Positions 1 to 7,818 of a DNA stretch of 18,253 nucleotides are shown here, in pieces. Every line of letters begins with the position of its first letter. Position 1 is the stretch's first letter. The stretch lies in NCBI GenBank assembly GCA_031550755.1, contig JAVBOJ010000012.1, forward strand, positions 1 through 18,253, written 5' to 3'. The position numbers and the translations under genes are program-made. The stretch comes from JAVBOJ01 sp031550755. GTDB lineage: Bacteria > Bacillota > Clostridia > Oscillospirales > UBA929. The notes below the pieces were generated by a model. The model saw only the letters and a list, made by a program, of their open reading frames with translations, did not search any database and was not told where the DNA came from.

Positions 1-187
1 CCGCCGCCGTCAGCGCGGCGTAGGAGGTGGCTTCATGATTGGCTTCGGTTTTGACGCTGGCCGAGGCCAGCGCGACCATCAAATTGTCGCGGTCAACTTC
101 CCCTTCGGCCAGCGCCGCAACGGGCAGCAGCGCGAGCAGTATCAGCGCGCACAGCAATAGCGCAACGACTCTGCGTGTTTTTTTCAT
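1..187 (-). CDS. Secreted FIVAR-domain protein, N-terminal part only (runs off left edge)
   Basis: Only the first 62 codons are inside the window. The start is ATG at 187-185, preceded by AAGGAG seven bases upstream. The protein opens with a classic Sec signal peptide: MKKTRR, then a Leu/Ala-rich core, with likely cleavage after ALA at about residue 27. The mature part begins with a pattern that fits the start of a FIVAR repeat (DRDNLMVAL ... SYAAL). The catalytic or binding part lies outside the window. It follows the large PL11 lyase on the same strand with a 100-bp gap holding a strong hairpin, and no good promoter was seen in the gap. It may therefore belong to the same pectin-degradation locus. 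The shared FIVAR modules support this, but the function itself cannot be read from this fragment. Confidence 0.8.
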   Translation of the reverse strand, partial: MKKTRRVVALLLCALILLALLPVAALAEGEVDRDNLMVALASASVKTEANHEATSYAALTAA

Positions 188-236
188 ATATTTTCTCCTT
201 CTCAGCTTGATGATAAGGCGGCAATTCACAAGTCGG

Positions 237-263
237 GGGAGCCCGGCCAAAAGCCGGGCTCCC
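237..263 (-). terminator. Hairpin after the PL11 lyase gene
   Basis: Perfect 11-bp inverted repeat, GGGAGCCCGGC at 237-247 and GCCGGGCTCCC at 253-263, with a 5-base loop, 24 bases after the lyase stop codon. No T-run follows on the minus strand, so it may be an inefficient terminator, an mRNA 3'-end stabiliser or an attenuator before the next gene. Confidence 0.55.
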
Positions 264-287
264 ACAAATATGTCCGTTGGTTTGAAA

Positions 288-3200
288 TCAGTTGGTCACG
301 TTGACCGTGATGCTCTTGGTAATGTTGGAGCCGTCGGTCGTTCTCACGAGGATCATGGTGGAGCCCGATTTGACGCCGGTGATCAGACCGGTGTTGCTGA
401 CGGTGGCCACCAGCGGGTTCAGCGCTGTGTAGGCAACAGCGTTCTTATCATACAGGTCGGAGGTCAGGACGATTTGGAAGGTCTTTCCTTTTTTGACCGA
501 GACAAGCGCGTTTTTCACGGTCACGGTGGTGGCTTTGAGCTTCAGCGCGGCAATCGCGCCCTTCAGCGAGGCGGTCGCGGCGTCAATGGTTCCCTGCTCG
601 GCGTTCTCATCGGCGTCCACGGTCTTGGCCAGCGCCAGCGCGGCCTCAAGGTCGGCCCAAGAATCGACGAGATATTTGCTTTCGTTCAGGGCTTCGGCCT
701 CGGCAATGGCGGCCTGCAGGGCGGTCTTGTCGATCTCGTGCTCGGCCAGCTCGGTCTTGGGTCCGATGTAGACATTGTCCAGATAGGTGGACAGGGTACC
801 GTCGGTTCTCTGGTGGTAGAAGCGCAGGGACTCAACCTTGGCGTTGTAGGTCACGCCGCTGGCGAAGGGCAGATTCTCGCCGGAGGCAACCGCGTTGCCG
901 TTCAAATCGGTCAGCGCGTAGCTCAGGGTCGAGGCGGTAAAGTTGAGCTCCACATTGATATGATACCATTTGTTTTGGGCGTTGTCGGCGACCAGCTGGA
1001 TCGCGCCGGCCGGCAGAGCCGCGCCGTCGGCCCAGTTGCCGAGATAGGCGTACAGCTTGCCGCCCATGCCGATGAAGGTAATGAACTGATTGTCGCGGAC
1101 AGAGCTGCTGAACACGGCGCTCTTGCCGTCCTGGATGGAGAATCTCAGGTACGGGGTCTGGCCGGAGCGGCTGCCCTGCGTGGCGAACCAGTCGGCCTCG
1201 ACCACGACGGTCTCATAGGCGACGGGGCTGTTGAGATTGAGCTGCATCCCGCGTCCGCCGGAGCCGCTTCCCTGATAACGCCCGGCCAAACCGGAGGAGC
1301 CGTATTCCACGATGGCCTGCGCCATGCCGGCCGCGGCGTTGGTGTCCGCGCCGGTCTGGGTCGTCCAAGGCAGCTCGGCGGCGGTGTGTTCCTCAAAGTC
1401 TTCGAACAAGAGGATCGAGCGGACGGCCGCCTTCAGCGCGGCGGTCGCGGCGTCGATCTCGACCTGGGTGGCGGCGGCATCGGCCTCCACCGCGATGGCG
1501 GCGGCAAGGGCTTCCTGCAGCGCGGGGGTGTGGATGCTGGCGTCGATGGCCTTCGCGTCGGCGATGGCGCCGCGCAGCTCGACCTTGCTGATAAGCTTGG
1601 CGATGGCGGCTTCCAGCGCGGCGGTGGCGTCATCGACCTGCTTCTGGGTGGCGTCAAAGTTGGCCTCGACGGCCAGCGCGGCATTCAGCGGCGCGTTGAT
1701 GAGGAAGAAGTTGTCATACAGATAGGGATTGAGCGCTTCGGCCTCCGCGATGGCAGCGCGCAGCGCGTCCTTCACCGACTTGAGCACCAGCTGGTCGATG
1801 GCGGCCAGCAGCTCCTGACGGGCGTGCTCGACCTCCGCGCCGGTGGCGGCGGGATCGGCATAGACCTCATTGGCAATGGCCAGATCGGCCACGATGACCG
1901 AGAAATCGACATACTCTCTGGAATCCAGACCTTCGGCCAGATCAATGGCGGCCTTCAGCAGATTCTTGTTGACGCGGGTCTCGAGGGCGATGTCGGTACG
2001 CTTGGCGGTGGCGATAATCGGGGTGGCCAGCGTGGAATCGGTATAGCCCATGAAGAAGCTCGGGTTGGGGGGCTGGTTGTAGGTGGTATTCTGGCTGGAC
2101 ACCTGCAGGCGGTACATCGGGTCGTGCATCAGGGTGCGGATTTTGAAGGTGGTGGGCATGTTGGTGGTGAACACGCGCAGATGAGCGTTGTCCGAGGTGC
2201 GCATGATGATTTCTTCACGCCAGTCGCCGAACAGATCGCAGGTGATGCCGGCGTTGGCCTTGGTGGAGTTGTTGGAGATGGCGCCGGTGGTGGTGAAGAT
2301 GGTGGAAACCGTGCCGTTGGCGGCCATGTCGCGCACGGTCATGGCGGCGGCGTCTCCGCCGTCAAAGCCTTCGCGCAGAAGGTCGCCGTCCCAGTAAACC
2401 AGGGAGTTGCTGGGCAGGTTGGAGGGGATGTTCCCGATCTTCGCGCCGGTCACTCCGTTGTAGTAATGGCTGGCCCAGACCTTGGCCTGGTCCGGGGTGC
2501 GCGGATCCACGTTGCCCGCCGCGCCGCGGCCGATGTCGCCCGAGCGGTAGGTGTACATGGTGAATTTGCCGGTGGCGGCAATGTGCGCGCTGGAGCCGGC
2601 GCCCAGACCGGTGGCCAGGCTGCCCTGGCTCTCGTGCGGGGTCATGAGGATCAGGGTGTTGGAGGTATCCATCGGCAGCAGGTGGATGGCGTCGCCATGG
2701 TGGTTGTAACCGAAGATGGTGCCGTCTTTGCCGGAGCCGTCCTCGTTGACCCACTGGGACAGATAGGAGAGCAGGTCAATGTCGGCGGTGGGGGTCACGC
2801 CGATGGGCTGATAAGCGCCCACGACGTACATGCAATCGATTTTGTCGCTGTCGAGGTTCTTTTTCTTAAAGGAGATGGAGCCGTAGATGATCTCGTCGCA
2901 GCCGTCGTTGTCGACATCGCCCACGGCGAGGTTGTGGTTGCCGCGGCCTTCGTATTTCCAATGATCCTCGCCGTACTCGGCCGAGTCAAAGGTGGAGTCG
3001 AGCACCAGCTCGTTGTCGGCGGTCAGGTTGTACGCGGCAATGGTGGTGCGGGCATAGTAGCCGCGGCAGATGAGCGCCGAGGGGGTCTCGCCGTCCAGCA
3101 GCGCGACGCCGCCAAGATAACGACAGGCGCGGTTGCCGGTGGTGTCGCCGCCGCTCATGTAGCGGTTACCGACGTAATCGATGTAATCATTCCACCAGCC

Positions 3201-4643
3201 TTCGCCGTTGGTGGTAACGCTTCCGCCGACAGGCGCACCGCGGCGGCAGGTGTTGTTGATGCCCCACTGGTCTTCCTTGACGTCGTAGACATAGTCCACG
3301 GTGTCGAGGATGGCGCCGGTCGCGCCGTCAAAGGCGGTGACATACTCATTGCCGGGGCCGCCGGCCGGGCCGTAAGAGTACACTTTGCACCAGAACTGAT
3401 TGGCGACCTGGCCGGAATAGGAGCCGGTCGAGATATAGTTGTCCTCACCCCAGCCGTTTGAGGAAGAGGTGGTGCCGTACACCGGGTCTTCCCACACGAT
3501 GGAGGAGTTGTTCATGATGTTGGTTATGTACCGGTTGACCAGCTCGGGCTGGTTGTTTTTGAGGTAGTCCGCGACATAGGCGGCCTCTTCGGGACCGACA
3601 AAGCTGGTCGGGACATATTTGCCGTCCACCAGCGTGCCCGAGGTGGTGCCGTCGGCAGTGCGCAGGATCAGCTCGGATTTGCCGTCGCCGTTGAAATCGT
3701 ACAGCTGCATCTGGGTGTCATGGGCACCGGAGCGGATATTGTAGCCCACGTCAACGCGCCACATAAAGGTGCCGTCGAGCTCATAGGCGTCGATGATGCA
3801 GGGGGCGGTGGCCTTGTAGGAGATCATCGAGTCCTGACCGCCGGCATCCCATTTGACCACGACTTCGTACTGGCCGTCGCCGTCCAGATCGCCGACCGTC
3901 ATGTCGTTGGGGTTGTAAGCGGAGGACATGCCGTACTTCAGCACGCCGTTTTCAATCGCCAGAGGAACCTTCTGGCCGGTATAGCCCAGCTGACGCAGGG
4001 TCGGGCCGGCACCGCCGCCGGCGTCGAGGCCCAGCTCGTCGGTATAGGCCTTGAGGGCGGCCTCGGCCGCGTCGTACTCGGCCTGGGTGATGGTGCCGGC
4101 TTCAAAGTCAAGGATGGCCTGTTTCATCTTGTCCATCTCGGCTTTGGCGAGCGGCATGTAATAATAGCGGCCGGTGGCGTTGTACAGGTCGCCGCGCGGG
4201 TTGCGGAACTGAATCACGGGCACGGCGGCCGGGCGCTGGAGGTCGATGTCGAAGAAGTTTCCGTTGTTGGTGCCGTTTTGGGCCAGCATGGGCACCAGGG
4301 TGCCCTCGTGGGCGCTCTCGACGCCGCCGATGACCGCCGCGACTTCATAGACGGAAGCCGTGGTGCCGGTGGGATCGGAGTAGTTGGAGCTGTCGGTGAC
4401 GGTGGCGATCAGCGCGCCGTCGCGGTAGAGGTTGAAGCTTACGTCGTCGGGATCGTCGCCGAGGAAGCGCCAGGACAGGTAGACGCCGGTGGATACCTTC
4501 ATGGCCACCAGGCCGCGGTCGAGGTATTCCATTTTGCGGACGGGGGAGGTGGCTTCATCGGCCGAGGCTGTGACGGTCACCAGACCGAGGGACAGCACCA
4601 TGGCGATGGCGAGGACGAGGGACAGTACACGTTTGGCTCGCAT
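288..4643 (-). CDS. Secreted multi-modular rhamnogalacturonan lyase, polysaccharide lyase family 11
   Basis: Predicted to cleave the rhamnogalacturonan I backbone of pectin by beta-elimination outside the cell. The start is taken as ATG at 4643, because AAGGAG lies 11 bases before it but only 2 bases before the in-frame GTG at 4652. A signal peptide ends near residue 28 (TASA|DE). Residues about 33-890 match the PL11 (YesW/YesX type) propeller: Asp-rich calcium-type motifs DLDGDG (252-257), DFNGDG (316-321) and DVDNDG (576-581), an HHGDA motif, then GDWREE (806-811) and the LMHDPMYRLQ segment. The tail holds FIVAR repeats at about 893-954, 957-1020, 1021-1075 and 1305-1370, a LamG-like beta-sandwich at 1077-1294 and a Big_2-type Ig domain at 1373-1449. 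There is no LPXTG or transmembrane anchor. Residues about 165-219 form an acidic helical insertion. At 1451 residues it is more than twice the size of a simple PL11 enzyme. It has its own upstream promoter. Confidence 0.93.
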   Translation of the reverse strand: MRAKRVLSLVLAIAMVLSLGLVTVTASADEATSPVRKMEYLDRGLVAMKVSTGVYLSWRFLGDDPDDVSFNLYRDGALIATVTDSSNYSDPTGTTASVYEVAAVIGGVESAHEGTLVPMLAQNGTNNGNFFDIDLQRPAAVPVIQFRNPRGDLYNATGRYYYMPLAKAEMDKMKQAILDFEAGTITQAEYDAAEAALKAYTDELGLDAGGGAGPTLRQLGYTGQKVPLAIENGVLKYGMSSAYNPNDMTVGDLDGDGQYEVVVKWDAGGQDSMISYKATAPCIIDAYELDGTFMWRVDVGYNIRSGAHDTQMQLYDFNGDGKSELILRTADGTTSGTLVDGKYVPTSFVGPEEAAYVADYLKNNQPELVNRYITNIMNNSSIVWEDPVYGTTSSSNGWGEDNYISTGSYSGQVANQFWCKVYSYGPAGGPGNEYVTAFDGATGAILDTVDYVYDVKEDQWGINNTCRRGAPVGGSVTTNGEGWWNDYIDYVGNRYMSGGDTTGNRACRYLGGVALLDGETPSALICRGYYARTTIAAYNLTADNELVLDSTFDSAEYGEDHWKYEGRGNHNLAVGDVDNDGCDEIIYGSISFKKKNLDSDKIDCMYVVGAYQPIGVTPTADIDLLSYLSQWVNEDGSGKDGTIFGYNHHGDAIHLLPMDTSNTLILMTPHESQGSLATGLGAGSSAHIAATGKFTMYTYRSGDIGRGAAGNVDPRTPDQAKVWASHYYNGVTGAKIGNIPSNLPSNSLVYWDGDLLREGFDGGDAAAMTVRDMAANGTVSTIFTTTGAISNNSTKANAGITCDLFGDWREEIIMRTSDNAHLRVFTTNMPTTFKIRTLMHDPMYRLQVSSQNTTYNQPPNPSFFMGYTDSTLATPIIATAKRTDIALETRVNKNLLKAAIDLAEGLDSREYVDFSVIVADLAIANEVYADPAATGAEVEHARQELLAAIDQLVLKSVKDALRAAIAEAEALNPYLYDNFFLINAPLNAALAVEANFDATQKQVDDATAALEAAIAKLISKVELRGAIADAKAIDASIHTPALQEALAAAIAVEADAAATQVEIDAATAALKAAVRSILLFEDFEEHTAAELPWTTQTGADTNAAAGMAQAIVEYGSSGLAGRYQGSGSGGRGMQLNLNSPVAYETVVVEADWFATQGSRSGQTPYLRFSIQDGKSAVFSSSVRDNQFITFIGMGGKLYAYLGNWADGAALPAGAIQLVADNAQNKWYHINVELNFTASTLSYALTDLNGNAVASGENLPFASGVTYNAKVESLRFYHQRTDGTLSTYLDNVYIGPKTELAEHEIDKTALQAAIAEAEALNESKYLVDSWADLEAALALAKTVDADENAEQGTIDAATASLKGAIAALKLKATTVTVKNALVSVKKGKTFQIVLTSDLYDKNAVAYTALNPLVATVSNTGLITGVKSGSTMILVRTTDGSNITKSITVNVTN

Positions 4644-4707
4644 GCTTTTCACTTCTCCTTCTCACGATTCATGCCGTCATCCGCACCTCTCAAAGACAGG
4701 ATGGGGC

Positions 4708-4737
4708 ACTATACTACAGTTAAATTTTACCGTACAA
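4708..4737 (-). promoter_or_regulatory. Putative sigma-A promoter of the PL11 lyase
   Basis: On the minus strand TTGTAC (4737-4732) is followed after 18 bases by TATAGT (4713-4708). The -10 box is good and the -35 box weak (TTG conserved). Transcription would start near 4701, about 57 bases before the ATG. Confidence 0.45.
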
Positions 4738-4853
4738 CATATAAAAAAGCAAGCTGTTTTCACAAATTTTTAAAATTTATTCCCTTCAAACCCTCCTTTC
4801 CTGAGCAAAATGCACAAAGTCGGATGTTCATATCCAGAAAATTCTCGCATGGT

Positions 4854-4885
4854 AAAAAAATCCCTCCCCCGAAATCGGGGAGGGA
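4854..4885 (-). terminator. Intrinsic terminator
   Basis: A 9-bp perfect stem, TCCCTCCCC at 4861-4869 with GGGGAGGGA at 4877-4885, is followed on the minus strand by seven T residues (4860-4854). It ends the transcript of the SLH gene at 5007-6011 and insulates the lyase promoter. Confidence 0.85.
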
Positions 4886-4948
4886 AGTATGCCGCCCTGA
4901 ACCCCAAGCCCGCCGTTTTCCGGGACGGAGGGGATCCATGGGAATAGA

Positions 4949-4980
4949 ATACGGGGGCGGCCAAAAGGCCGCCCCCGTAT
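4949..4980. terminator. Perfect 14-bp hairpin just after the SLH gene
   Basis: ATACGGGGGCGGCC (4949-4962) and its exact complement (4967-4980) are separated by AAAA. No T-run follows on the minus strand. It sits 26 bases after the SLH stop codon and precedes the canonical terminator at 4854-4885, so it may be a first, weaker terminator or an mRNA 3'-protecting stem. Confidence 0.5.
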
Positions 4981-5006
4981 CACGATTAAGTGCGGGAAAT
5001 ATCGGA

Positions 5007-6011
5007 TTATTTGTATTCCTTGGTGTAGAGCTGCTTGCCGTCCTTGTCAAGCCAATGAATAACAATCGAGGGGTTCTGGATACCGATACCTTTTAGCATG
5101 ACAAGAAGACCGTCCATTGCGGATCCCATCTCGTCCATTGCCATTTCAATAATCTCGGCCGTCATGCCCAGAGAGGGGTCAAGCACCTTGTATGTAATAA
5201 CGAGAGAGCTCTCTCCCTTAGTTGTGACGGAAATGGAAAGCTTGCCGTCAAAGATATCCTCCATCCCCTTAAGTTCGCTCTGCGCCTTGTCCGCGATTTC
5301 CTGAAGAAGACTTTTGGCGGGGGCTTCCGTTTTCTCAGGGCCGTTTTTAAAAGCGCTCCAATTGCTGAAGGTACGCAGACCGATGGCCAGAGCCTGCTCA
5401 CGGGTTGTTGTGCCGTTGGGCGCGAATTGACCGCCGCCCATACCTTTGACCAGCTCGTACTTGGCCATGAAATAGACGCTGTCATGAGCCCAGGAGCCAA
5501 TTTGGGCGTCGTCGGAGAACTTCACGGCATTCGCTGTGTCCAAGGTATATTTGGTGTAACTGACGTCGCCGGCAAGCGTCCAGTCCTCCCAGGCGATTTT
5601 CTTATACACACGGGCGAGCATGGTGGCCGCGTCCTGACGAGACAGCGCTTTGTCGGGAGAAAAGACCCCGGCGGACGTACCGTTGACAAGGTCGGCCGCA
5701 TGGGCTTTTAGCACGGCGACATTGGTAGTGTCGGTGAAGGTGGTGTCGGAAGACGGCGTTACAGTTTTGCCGCTCTGCTTCTCATACAGCGCCACGGCCA
5801 CGGCGGCAAACTCCTGCCGGGTGATGGGTTTTGTCAGATCCGCGTTCAGCAGAACGTCTGGGTAGAGGCCGTATTCATCGGCTTTTTCCAGCTCGGGGAG
5901 AGCCCAAGGCGAAGCGGCGGCCCATGAGTTGCCGTCGGCGAGGGCCAGCGGGGCGCACAGGGTGCAGAGCAAGACAAGCGCTAACAGAGTGGCAAGAAGG
6001 CGTTTTTTCAT
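5007..6011 (-). CDS. Secreted SLH-domain surface protein with a small C-terminal domain
   Basis: A 334-residue cell-surface protein. The start is ATG at 6011, with AGGAG nine bases upstream. The signal peptide is MKKRLL plus a Leu-rich core, cleaved near residue 26 (LALA|DG). Three degenerate SLH repeats lie at about 30-76, 92-138 and 164-216; the third carries the typical GMGGGQFAPNGTTTREQAL pattern. SLH domains bind pyruvylated secondary wall polymers, so the protein is probably held non-covalently on the wall. The C-terminal 100 residues (about 233-334) contain a helix followed by ISVTTKGESSLVITYK and end in IVIHWLDKDGKQLYTKEYK. This resembles small domains like DUF4854 in clostridial surface proteins, but the match is from memory and uncertain. 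It lies 102 bases downstream of rny on the same strand. The SLH assignment is sure; the role of the C-terminal domain is unknown. Confidence 0.88.
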   Translation of the reverse strand: MKKRLLATLLALVLLCTLCAPLALADGNSWAAASPWALPELEKADEYGLYPDVLLNADLTKPITRQEFAAVAVALYEKQSGKTVTPSSDTTFTDTTNVAVLKAHAADLVNGTSAGVFSPDKALSRQDAATMLARVYKKIAWEDWTLAGDVSYTKYTLDTANAVKFSDDAQIGSWAHDSVYFMAKYELVKGMGGGQFAPNGTTTREQALAIGLRTFSNWSAFKNGPEKTEAPAKSLLQEIADKAQSELKGMEDIFDGKLSISVTTKGESSLVITYKVLDPSLGMTAEIIEMAMDEMGSAMDGLLVMLKGIGIQNPSIVIHWLDKDGKQLYTKEYK

Positions 6012-6075
6012 GTTGCTAAACTCCTATCGTATAAAATTTTGTAAAAATACGCAATATGAACAGCCGATTACAACG

Positions 6076-6110
6076 GAAGGAGGGCGGGTTGACCCCGCCG
6101 CCCCTCCTTC
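6076..6110 (-). terminator. Bulged GC-rich hairpin after rny
   Basis: On the minus strand GAAGGAG (6110-6104) pairs with CTCCTTC (6082-6076), and GGCGGG (6099-6094) with CCCGCC (6088-6083), with a 4-base bulge and a 5-base loop. It starts 3 bases after the rny stop codon. No T-run follows, so termination may be partial. Confidence 0.5.
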
Positions 6111-6113
6111 TTC

Positions 6114-7658
6114 TTACTTTGCGTACTCAATATACCGAATCTCCCGCACCAAATGCACCTTGATCTGGCCGGGGTAATCGAGGTCGGCTTCGATTTTCTT
6201 GGCCAAATCGCGGGCCAGGATGACCATCTGGTCATCGTTGACTTGCTCGGGCTTGACCATTATGCGGATCTCACGGCCGGCCTGAATGGCAAAGGATTTG
6301 TCCACCCCGGCGAAGCTGCACGCCAGCTCCTCCAGCTTCTCCAGCCGTGTGATGTAGTTTTCGAGATTCTCGCGGCGGGCACCGGGACGCGCCGCCGAAA
6401 TGGCGTCGGCGGCCTGCACCAGACAGGCGATGAGGGTCTGGGGCTCGACGTCGTTGTGATGGGCGTGGATGGCGTGGATGACCTCCTGCCCCTCCTTGTA
6501 TTTGCGGGCGACATCGACGCCAATGGTGACGTGGGAGCCCTCGACCTCATGGTCGATGGACTTGCCGATGTCGTGCAAAAGACCGGCGCGTTTGGCCAGG
6601 GTAACATCCATGCCGAGCTCGGCGGCCATGATGCCGGCCAGATGCGCAACCTCCATGGAGTGGCGCAGCACGTTCTGTCCGTAGCTTGTCCGAAAACGGA
6701 GACGCCCCAGAAGCTTGACCAGCTCGGGATGCAGATTGTGCACGCCGGTGTCAAACAGGGCGCGTTCGCCCTCGGCCTTGATGGTGGCCTCGACTTCTTT
6801 TTTGGCCTTCTCCACCATCTCCTCAATGCGGGTCGGGTGGATGCGTCCGTCCTGAATCAGCCGTTCCAGCGCGATGCGCGCCGTTTCGCGGCGCACCGGA
6901 TCAAACGACGACAGGGTAATGGCCTCCGGCGTGTCGTCGATGATGAGATCGACGCCGGTCAGGGTTTCCAGCGTACGGATATTGCGGCCCTCACGGCCGA
7001 TGATGCGGCCCTTCATTTCGTCGTTGGGCAGCGGCACGACGCTGACGGTGGCTTCGGTGACATACTCGCCGGCGCATTTCTGGATGGCCAGCGAAATGAG
7101 ATTGCGAGCCTTTTCATCGGCCTCATCTTTCAGGCGGCCTTCGATCTCTTTGATCTTCAGGGCGGCCTCATGGGTGATCTCGGTCTCCAGATTTTTGATT
7201 AAATAGGCCCGGGCTTCCTCATTGGTAAAACCGGAAATGCGTTCCAGCATATCCATTTGGCCTTTTTTGAGGCGTTCGGCCTCTTCGCGCACCTCGTCGG
7301 CCTCGGCCAGTTTTTTGGCGAGCTGTTCTTCCTTGACCTCCATGTTGTCATGCTTACGGTCAAGCGCTTCCTCGCGCTGCTGGACGCGGCGCTCGGTTTT
7401 CTGAAGTTCCTGCCGGCGCTCGCGCACTTCGCGCTCATATTCCAGCCGGTTTCTGTGAATTTCCTCTTTGGCTTCCACCAGAGCTTCTCTTTTTTTGGAT
7501 TCCGCACCTTTGATGGCCTCATTGATGATGCGCGTCGCTTCATCCTCGGCGCTTTTGATTTCTTTTTCGGCAACCTTTTTACGAACCGTAAAACCGCCGA
7601 AAAAGCCCGCGGCGATTCCAACAAGAGCAGTCACGGTGGGAATAATGATCTCCCACAC
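6114..7658 (-). CDS. rny: Ribonuclease Y, membrane-anchored endoribonuclease
   Basis: RNase Y starts mRNA decay in Firmicutes by endonucleolytic cleavage at the inner face of the membrane. The 514-residue length is normal for the family. In order: an N-terminal transmembrane helix (about 4-24), a long charged coiled coil (about 28-165, rich in E, K and R), a KH RNA-binding domain around the GRIIGREGRNIRTLE motif (217-231), and an HD phosphohydrolase domain with H333, the H361-D362 pair in LLHDIGKSID and D418 in the AADAIS motif. No key residue is missing. The start is GTG at 7658; GGAGGTG lies ten bases upstream, and the sequence WEIIIPTVTALVG begins the membrane helix at once, as expected. 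It has a near-consensus promoter and probably forms a single-gene unit, followed by a hairpin and then an SLH gene. Confidence 0.98.
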   Translation of the reverse strand: MWEIIIPTVTALVGIAAGFFGGFTVRKKVAEKEIKSAEDEATRIINEAIKGAESKKREALVEAKEEIHRNRLEYEREVRERRQELQKTERRVQQREEALDRKHDNMEVKEEQLAKKLAEADEVREEAERLKKGQMDMLERISGFTNEEARAYLIKNLETEITHEAALKIKEIEGRLKDEADEKARNLISLAIQKCAGEYVTEATVSVVPLPNDEMKGRIIGREGRNIRTLETLTGVDLIIDDTPEAITLSSFDPVRRETARIALERLIQDGRIHPTRIEEMVEKAKKEVEATIKAEGERALFDTGVHNLHPELVKLLGRLRFRTSYGQNVLRHSMEVAHLAGIMAAELGMDVTLAKRAGLLHDIGKSIDHEVEGSHVTIGVDVARKYKEGQEVIHAIHAHHNDVEPQTLIACLVQAADAISAARPGARRENLENYITRLEKLEELACSFAGVDKSFAIQAGREIRIMVKPEQVNDDQMVILARDLAKKIEADLDYPGQIKVHLVREIRYIEYAK

Positions 7659-7737
7659 TTGTCAGGGGCACCTCCATACCTATTCAAAATAGATGGTGAT
7701 AATATCATAAAAAATATTATACATGCTCATCCCGACC

Positions 7738-7766
7738 ATTTTAAATGTTTTGGTGCATATTGTCAA
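7738..7766 (-). promoter_or_regulatory. Sigma-A promoter of rny
   Basis: On the minus strand a perfect TTGACA (7766-7761) is followed after exactly 17 bases by TAAAAT (7743-7738). Transcription would start near 7731, giving a leader of about 70 bases. A second TATAAT at 7721-7716 lacks a good -35 box. Confidence 0.85.
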
Positions 7767-7818
7767 GAAAAAAAGAAGCGTTCGCCGGGCATTGGTCACA
7801 ATGGAAGGAATTGGCGTC

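Larger units (their letters stand above)
4644..5006. other. Intergenic region between the lyase and the SLH protein gene
   Basis: This 363-bp gap has no credible coding sequence. Reading the minus strand, it holds two hairpins that end the upstream SLH transcript (4949-4980 and 4854-4885), an AT-rich stretch at about 4735-4800, then the lyase promoter and a leader of about 57 bases. No riboswitch-like fold was recognised. Confidence 0.7.

Noticed and set aside
39..3461. A stop-free frame of 1140 codons on the plus strand, opposite the PL11 lyase
   Set aside because: It is the antisense shadow of a GC-rich gene: the product is a Gly/Val/His-rich string without domains, there is no credible ribosome site, and the minus strand reads as a clear PL11 enzyme throughout.
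4644..4652. GTG 4652 as the lyase start
   Set aside because: The AAGGAG sequence is only two bases from it, too close for initiation; ATG 4643 is better placed and does not change the signal peptide.
6026..6054. TTGCGT-17-TACGAT before the small SLH gene
   Set aside because: The -10 box would abut the ribosome binding site at 6021-6025, placing the transcription start within or after it, so it cannot serve this gene.
6153..7202. A 349-codon plus-strand frame opposite rny
   Set aside because: RNase Y is certain on the other strand; this frame has no family features or start signals.
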